Notes under the pieces: model-generated
What the model saw: only the letters and a program-made list of their open reading frames with translations
Database searches by the model: none
What the model was told of the DNA's origin: nothing
Assembly (NCBI GenBank): GCA_007117405.1
Contig: SKGP01000062.1
Coordinates: forward strand, 1-9,634
Source: Candidatus Woesearchaeota archaeon
Lineage (GTDB): Archaea; Nanobdellota; Nanobdellia; Woesearchaeales; UBA583
Reading direction: 5' to 3'
Length of the DNA stretch: 9,634 nt
Shown: positions 5,745 to 9,634 of the stretch, piece by piece
Layout of the letters: each line of letters starts with the position of its first letter
Numbering within the stretch: position 1 is the first letter of the stretch
Translations under genes and position numbers: made by a program

Positions 5745-7559
5745 ATGATTAAAAATAAGAAGAAAAAGAAAGAACAAACAAACAAAACATTAAAGAGAAA
5801 AATTGTCTCAAATACTATGAAAGTTTTGCTTATAGCTTTTATTTTGTATGGTCTTTTCATAACACATTTCTCTAACTCAAATACAATTTCTCTTTTGGCA
5901 GTAAGTGAAAATGCAGATGGAATTCCACAGACAGGTTCTCTAGTTGAATTAACATTAAAAACTGTGCCAGGCTCGGGTCAAATATATATTAATATGAATA
6001 CGCTTGAAGAAATAGATACACAAATTTCAATAGTGAATTCACAGAAAATAGCTTGTGATTTATTCGAACTCAACTGCGAAAGATATGATTTTTATTACGA
6101 TTTTAGGGGTTCTGCTTTAGTTTTAAAGGGGCCCTCAGCAAGCTCTGCTGTGGCTGTACTTACTGCTAAAACTCTAAAAAGAGAAAACATAGATAAAGGA
6201 ACTGTTATTACAGGTTCACTAAACTCAGGAGGAATTATTGGGACTGTTGGTGGTATTGAAGAAAAAGTAAAACTTGCTGAAAGAGAAGGTTTTAATAAAG
6301 TAATAATTCCCCTTTTTTCAAATTATGAACCTTCAAATGAAACAAAGATTGAGGTTGTAAAAGCAATGGATATCATTGATGCATACAATCATTTTGGAAG
6401 AAAAAACTATGAACTAAGAGAATATCCAATAAATAATGAAGAGTATCAAATTCAAATGAGAGAACTTGCAGAAAACCTCTGTTCAAGAGCAGAGTATTTA
6501 AGAGAGAAAATTTTAAATGTTGACGATCTCAATCAAACAAGATATGAAAATTTCTTAAGAAATGGAGATAGGAGTTATAATTCTTCAATTTTAGCAAGAG
6601 AAAATTCTAACTACTACTCTGCGGGAAGTTTTTGTTATAATGCGAATATTAATTATAGGATAATACATGAAATGCAAAAAAACTTAACAGAAGAGGAAAG
6701 AGGAATTGAAGTTAGAGAATTTGAAAAAAAAGTGAATTTAAGATATGTGGAATTAAATTCTGAATTATATCGAGAAAATATTAAAACAATTAATGATTTT
6801 TACGCATATCTAATAATTGTTGATAGAATTAATGAAGCACAAAAACATCTTGATGATGCAAAAAGAATTAGTAGACAAAACATATTTGAAGAAATAGCAA
6901 GCAATATTACAAATCAAAGTGAAAGCACCCAAAATGTAGAAAAAGACATACATTATTCCTATGCTGTAGAAAGATTACATACTGTAGAATTATGGGAAAA
7001 TCTAATTAAAAATACTGGAGAATTAATATTTTTTGATTCGGATACTATAAAGAATGCATGCCTTAGAATTAACAGACAAATAAATATGAAAACTGAGTTA
7101 TTAAATACCTATTCTGCAAATATATTCAGAGAGGAAATTGAAAAACAAAATCAATTTAAAAATCCTCTTTCAAATCAATATCAGTGTATATATGGAGGAC
7201 TTAAATTAGATTCCAGAATAAACACAATACTAAATTCAATTGGTATAACAAATAACCAAAGCGAAGAATATGCTGAGAGATTACTTGAATTTACACAGAG
7301 CAGACTATCCTTAAACTCTAAAGGACATTTTCCTTTAATACCATATATATATGCTGAATATGCTGAAGATTTATTGTCCCAAGGAGATATCTCCTCATCT
7401 ATGCTTTATTCAAACTACGCACTTTCATATTCTGATTTGAATTTGTATCTTCAAAAAGAAGAACAAGTACACTCAATATTAAATCAAGTAATAAAAGAAT
7501 CTTTTCAAAATGTATGGTTTGTAGGTGCACTTATAACAATAGCAGTTTTTTTAAATTAA
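5745..7559 (+). CDS. Membrane-anchored S16 (Lon-like) serine protease without ATPase domain
   Basis: The 604-residue protein starts with a very basic tail (KNKKKKKEQ), then a hydrophobic helix (about 25-40), so the rest should lie outside the cytoplasm. Residues about 65-215 form a Lon-type S16 protease domain: LVLKGPSASSAVAV contains the nucleophile Ser131 and VGGIEEK the general-base Lys174. Their 43-residue spacing equals E. coli Lon Ser679-Lys722. The usual GPSAG is GPSAS here. No AAA+ domain exists, so ATP-independent activity or unfolding by a partner must be assumed. About 370 helical residues follow, rich in Tyr, Asn and Glu, possibly coiled coil. The C-terminus NVWFVGALITIAVFLN is a short hydrophobic stretch ending right at the stop, so a second membrane anchor may be present or truncated. 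It resembles the archaeal predicted membrane serine proteases grouped as COG1750. Substrate is unknown; surface protein quality control or processing is a reasonable guess. It converges on the RIO kinase with a 4-base gap. Confidence 0.88.
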   Translation: MIKNKKKKKEQTNKTLKRKIVSNTMKVLLIAFILYGLFITHFSNSNTISLLAVSENADGIPQTGSLVELTLKTVPGSGQIYINMNTLEEIDTQISIVNSQKIACDLFELNCERYDFYYDFRGSALVLKGPSASSAVAVLTAKTLKRENIDKGTVITGSLNSGGIIGTVGGIEEKVKLAEREGFNKVIIPLFSNYEPSNETKIEVVKAMDIIDAYNHFGRKNYELREYPINNEEYQIQMRELAENLCSRAEYLREKILNVDDLNQTRYENFLRNGDRSYNSSILARENSNYYSAGSFCYNANINYRIIHEMQKNLTEEERGIEVREFEKKVNLRYVELNSELYRENIKTINDFYAYLIIVDRINEAQKHLDDAKRISRQNIFEEIASNITNQSESTQNVEKDIHYSYAVERLHTVELWENLIKNTGELIFFDSDTIKNACLRINRQINMKTELLNTYSANIFREEIEKQNQFKNPLSNQYQCIYGGLKLDSRINTILNSIGITNNQSEEYAERLLEFTQSRLSLNSKGHFPLIPYIYAEYAEDLLSQGDISSSMLYSNYALSYSDLNLYLQKEEQVHSILNQVIKESFQNVWFVGALITIAVFLN

Positions 7560-7563
7560 ATAA

Positions 7564-8271
7564 CTATTTATTAAGAAATTCAAATACTTCTTTTTCAGAA
7601 ATATCTAACTTGTATATTTTATTAAAATAAACAACAATATTTTTTATGTCTCTTTCATAAAGATCATAATAGTCTCTAAAATCTTCTTCATTTTTTATAG
7701 TCATCGCCTGTCCCAAATCAATTATATAAGGAATCTGATCTTTTACCAAAATATTAAATTCGGATAAGTCGCCATGAACAAGTTTTGCTTCATTTTTCAT
7801 AATATAAATCTGTTCCAAGAGATAATCAAAGAACTTACTAGGATTTTCGATAGAAATATCCTTAAGCATAGGACCATCTATGTAATCCATAACAATTACA
7901 TTATTATACTGTCTATAAGGATAAGGTACATTCATTCCTACTTTATGACATATAGATAGATTTCTATACTCTTTTTGAACCCATGCAAGTATTGCTTTTC
8001 TAAGATTTCCCTTAACATTTCTAAATCTAAAATCACGATTTATGTACTGACTTATTTTTTTAAAATTAGCAGAAGTAACTCGATATATTTTAATTGCTCT
8101 AAATTCATCACCTTTTTTAGCTAAATAAACATCTCCTTCTTTTCCAGTCTTAATTGGATTTTTCAGTTCATCAAAATATTTTCTTTGTTTTATTAAAGAT
8201 AAAGTTTCAAGTGTCATATTGTCAAAAACACCTTCGTATACCTTAAACTTCTCTCTGCTAACTTTAGCCAT
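7564..8271 (-). CDS. rio1: RIO1-type atypical serine protein kinase/ATPase
   Basis: RIO1 kinases act in the cytoplasm on late small-subunit ribosome maturation, working mainly as an ATPase switch on pre-40S/30S particles. The 235-residue protein shows the RIO order: N-terminal helices, the glycine-poor nucleotide loop KTGKEGDVYLA (41-51), Lys61 in RAIKIYR, the flexible loop with DFRFRNVKGN (80-89), Glu101 of the helix in WVQKEYRNL, hinge VIVMDYIDGPMLKD (125-138), the catalytic loop VHGDLSEFNIL (165-175; Asp168, Asn173) and the metal-binding IIDLGQA (183-189; Asp185). RIO1 usually has STGKEANVY, HADLSEYN and IDVSQ; the substitutions here are mild, and RIO1 fits better than RIO2, which has an N-terminal winged helix not seen here. 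It has its own leaderless promoter, so it is not dependent on the lipoprotein gene upstream. It lies 2.6 kb from the L15e-S8e operon, fitting a translation-related neighbourhood. Confidence 0.95.
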   Translation of the reverse strand: MAKVSREKFKVYEGVFDNMTLETLSLIKQRKYFDELKNPIKTGKEGDVYLAKKGDEFRAIKIYRVTSANFKKISQYINRDFRFRNVKGNLRKAILAWVQKEYRNLSICHKVGMNVPYPYRQYNNVIVMDYIDGPMLKDISIENPSKFFDYLLEQIYIMKNEAKLVHGDLSEFNILVKDQIPYIIDLGQAMTIKNEEDFRDYYDLYERDIKNIVVYFNKIYKLDISEKEVFEFLNK

Positions 8272-8290
8272 AAACTAAATAAAAAATTCA

Positions 8291-8304
8291 AATTTATAAA
8301 TATA
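8291..8304 (-). promoter_or_regulatory. Leaderless promoter (TATA box) of rio1
   Basis: TTTATAAA at 8293-8300 is centred 25.5 bases before the ATG at 8271, the same box and spacing as for the genes at 5453 and 9326. It sits in the 43-base gap after the lipoprotein stop, so rio1 can be transcribed independently. Confidence 0.65.
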
Positions 8305-8314
8305 GGTATTTGGA

Positions 8315-9148
8315 TTAATAATACTTTGAGATATATTTGTCTGCATCAGAACTTGAAACTCCTCCTGATACTAAAGCTTCTTTTATTGAATCCTTACTAT
8401 AAGAATTCTTATAATCTAAAATATATTTTTTACTATTTTCTTCTTCCTGAGATATACCTTCAACATTTTCAACTGGAGATTTCTTAGATTTGTTTTTTAT
8501 ATAAAAAAATATTACAAAAAAAACAATTAAAACAAAAACTCCAACTAGAATAAATACAAATAAATAATTCTGTTCTTTTGCTGTTATTAAAACTTGTTCT
8601 TCTCTTTCTAAATCAAATAGATTTATTCTAACACTTGAACCTGAAACTCTTCCAACATCTGCTTTTACAATTTCAGCAGGCATAATTATGTTGTAAGAAA
8701 GAGATGGATTGAGCATTCTCATTTCAGATAAACTAGCTTGAGTTATAGTTTCACCATCATCCTCTAAAAGTTCAAGGAAATTAAAAACTGATATTGCATC
8801 AAAAATATACTCTTTTGAAAATAAACCATTTTTTATTGTTAAATGCTCACTTACATCATACTCTGCATATAATTTATAAACACCTAGTCTCTCTGAAGTA
8901 CAATCACTAATTATAGAAGGGTTATTTTCAATCATTTCCAAGCAAAAATCATCTTCTTCAGGAATTTCAAAAGTAAATCCATCATCAAAATCACTCCCTG
9001 CCATTGAATCAATAATAGAAGAAAGATCATATACTAACTCAATTGAAGAAGTCCCATCTTTTTTTATCTCCTGATTAATATCTAAAGAAATACAACCTGA
9101 GATAAAAACACTTAATAATATTATAATCAATAAATTTATTTTTTTCAT
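8315..9148 (-). CDS. Lipoprotein with additional C-terminal membrane segment and cytoplasmic tail, function unknown
   Basis: The 277-residue protein begins with MKKINLLIIILLSVFISGC, a type II signal peptide with lipobox ISGC and Cys19 as the predicted lipidated residue. The outer domain (about 20-193) opens with INQEIKKDGTSSIELVYDLS, a charged-hairpin pattern also seen at the start of LppM-like lipoprotein domains; this is a weak resemblance. It contains Cys69 and Cys83, which could form a disulfide, and an Asp/Glu-rich stretch (54-67). A strong membrane helix follows (about 195-217), then a basic stop-transfer stretch KNKSKKS and a 55-residue cytoplasmic tail. The last 30 residues (YSKDSIKEALVSGGVSSSDA...) resemble the short two-helix tails common on archaeal membrane proteins. 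Anchoring at both ends is unusual. The gene reads toward rio1, but each has its own promoter-like element. The topology is well supported; the function is unknown. Confidence 0.8.
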   Translation of the reverse strand: MKKINLLIIILLSVFISGCISLDINQEIKKDGTSSIELVYDLSSIIDSMAGSDFDDGFTFEIPEEDDFCLEMIENNPSIISDCTSERLGVYKLYAEYDVSEHLTIKNGLFSKEYIFDAISVFNFLELLEDDGETITQASLSEMRMLNPSLSYNIIMPAEIVKADVGRVSGSSVRINLFDLEREEQVLITAKEQNYLFVFILVGVFVLIVFFVIFFYIKNKSKKSPVENVEGISQEEENSKKYILDYKNSYSKDSIKEALVSGGVSSSDADKYISKYY

Positions 9149-9174
9149 AAATATTTATCATTTAAAAAATGAAA

Positions 9175-9187
9175 CTTATATTTATTC
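9175..9187 (-). promoter_or_regulatory. Candidate TATA box of the lipoprotein gene
   Basis: On the minus strand AATAAATATAAG lies about 30 bases before the ATG at 9148, allowing a leader of a few bases at most. A second box, AACTTATAAATAG (about 9191-9203), would give a leader of about 22 bases. Which one is used cannot be decided. Confidence 0.4.
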
Positions 9188-9293
9188 GTAACTATTTATA
9201 AGTTATTTTTTCTTTGAAATTGAAACAAAAATTACTAACTCAGGCTAACCATACCTTAAAAAGATAGAGTATTCAAAGAAATAATACCTGAAA

Positions 9294-9304
9294 GATTTAT
9301 AAAA
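9294..9304 (+). promoter_or_regulatory. Leaderless promoter (TATA box) of the gene at 9326
   Basis: TTTATAAA at 9296-9303 is centred 26.5 bases before the ATG at 9326. The box is flanked by an 8-bp inverted repeat, AGAGTATT (9266-9273) and AATACTCT (9305-9312), which could be an operator but is short enough to arise by chance. The spacing selects the ATG at 9326 over the in-frame ATG three codons later. Confidence 0.6.
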
Positions 9305-9325
9305 AATACTCTGTAAACATTATAT

Positions 9326-9634
9326 ATGGAAAATATGGAGCTTAAACATATATTTGAACAAAAAAATATATCTGTTCTTGAAAAAATCAATTTTTCATCG
9401 GAAAATTCTAAAGTCGAATTTCTAAAAAAATTAGATGAAATTATGAAAAAAGGTTCCAAAATTGAATTTATTAATAATGATATAGTAGAGATTATACTTC
9501 AAACTGAATTAAATATTGAAAATTTAGATATACTTAAGAGACTTAATTGGGAGGATTTTAAAAAAACTTTCTCAGAAAAAGATAGAGATAAAAGAAATAA
9601 AAAGATATATGATAACTTCATACTCTTTTTAAAA
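9326..9634 (+). CDS. Hypothetical protein, N-terminal part, cut by window edge
   Basis: I read the frame by hand from the ATG at 9326; 103 codons are open to the end of the window. The start is set by the TATA box 26 bases upstream. The visible part is soluble, helical and rich in Lys, Glu, Ile and Asn, with no signal peptide or membrane segment. A Trp-containing stretch, LNWEDFKKTF (about residues 72-81), resembles the loop that often begins Mrr-type restriction-endonuclease-like domains (pattern L-x-W-x-x-F-E), but the residues that follow do not yet show the catalytic motif, so this is no more than a hint. Codon use is like the rest of the window. A minus-strand ORF at 9256-9459 covers the same bases and is a shadow. 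The divergent lipoprotein gene shares the upstream region. No function can be assigned. Confidence 0.65.
   Translation, partial: MENMELKHIFEQKNISVLEKINFSSENSKVEFLKKLDEIMKKGSKIEFINNDIVEIILQTELNIENLDILKRLNWEDFKKTFSEKDRDKRNKKIYDNFILFLK

Noticed and set aside
7774..7959. Plus-strand ORF of 61 codons
   Set aside because: Shadow antisense to the rio1 catalytic region.
9251..9292. Direct repeat ATACCT(T/G)AAA at 9251 and 9283
   Set aside because: Only about 10 bases with a mismatch in AT-rich sequence; not distinguishable from chance.
9256..9459. Minus-strand ORF of 67 codons
   Set aside because: Covers the promoter and start of the plus-strand gene at 9326, which has a well-placed TATA box and typical codon use.

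Overview
The window looks like AT-rich archaeal chromosome, most likely from a DPANN-type lineage (Woesearchaeota/Pacearchaeota or a relative); the phylum is an inference. The archaeal assignment rests on the archaeal/eukaryotic ribosomal proteins L15e and S8e, a RIO1-type atypical kinase, a membrane-anchored S16 (Lon-like) protease of the archaeal kind without an ATPase, and start codons that lie about 26 bases downstream of TATA boxes with no Shine-Dalgarno sequence. That spacing is the signature of leaderless archaeal transcripts.

Bases 1-3589 (minus strand) hold a carbon-metabolism cluster read pduL -> ackA -> lctP: a PduL-type phosphate acyltransferase, acetate kinase three bases later, and a lactate permease family carrier that runs off the left edge of the window (509 codons visible, nearly full length). 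Together they could take up or release lactate/glycolate and convert acetyl-CoA to acetate with ATP formation. PduL plus AckA is a bacterial-style route; most archaea use ADP-forming acetyl-CoA synthetase, so this cluster is the main metabolic surprise.

Bases 3590-3968 are a divergent intergenic region. The half next to pduL is very AT-rich and carries its promoter. The half next to L15e is richer in GC and contains abutting hairpins (one with a GAAA tetraloop), a 10-bp hairpin followed by a U-rich tract, and duplicated short motifs running up to the L15e start. This is the best place for an undescribed RNA or a ribosomal-protein leader.

Bases 3969-4920 (plus) are the L15e-S8e operon. It converges on a small membrane-anchored exported protein of unknown function (4967-5335, minus). 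Divergent from that are a small helical orphan (5453-5698) and the S16 membrane protease (5745-7559), both plus strand. The protease converges, with only 4 bases between coding regions, on a RIO1-type kinase (7564-8271, minus). Upstream of the kinase on the same strand is a lipoprotein that also has a C-terminal membrane segment and a small cytoplasmic tail (8315-9148). A plus-strand gene of unknown function starts at 9326 behind a clear leaderless promoter and is cut by the right edge.

No rRNA, tRNA, CRISPR array, insertion sequence or phage gene was recognised. All calls are from reading the sequence; no database search was possible.
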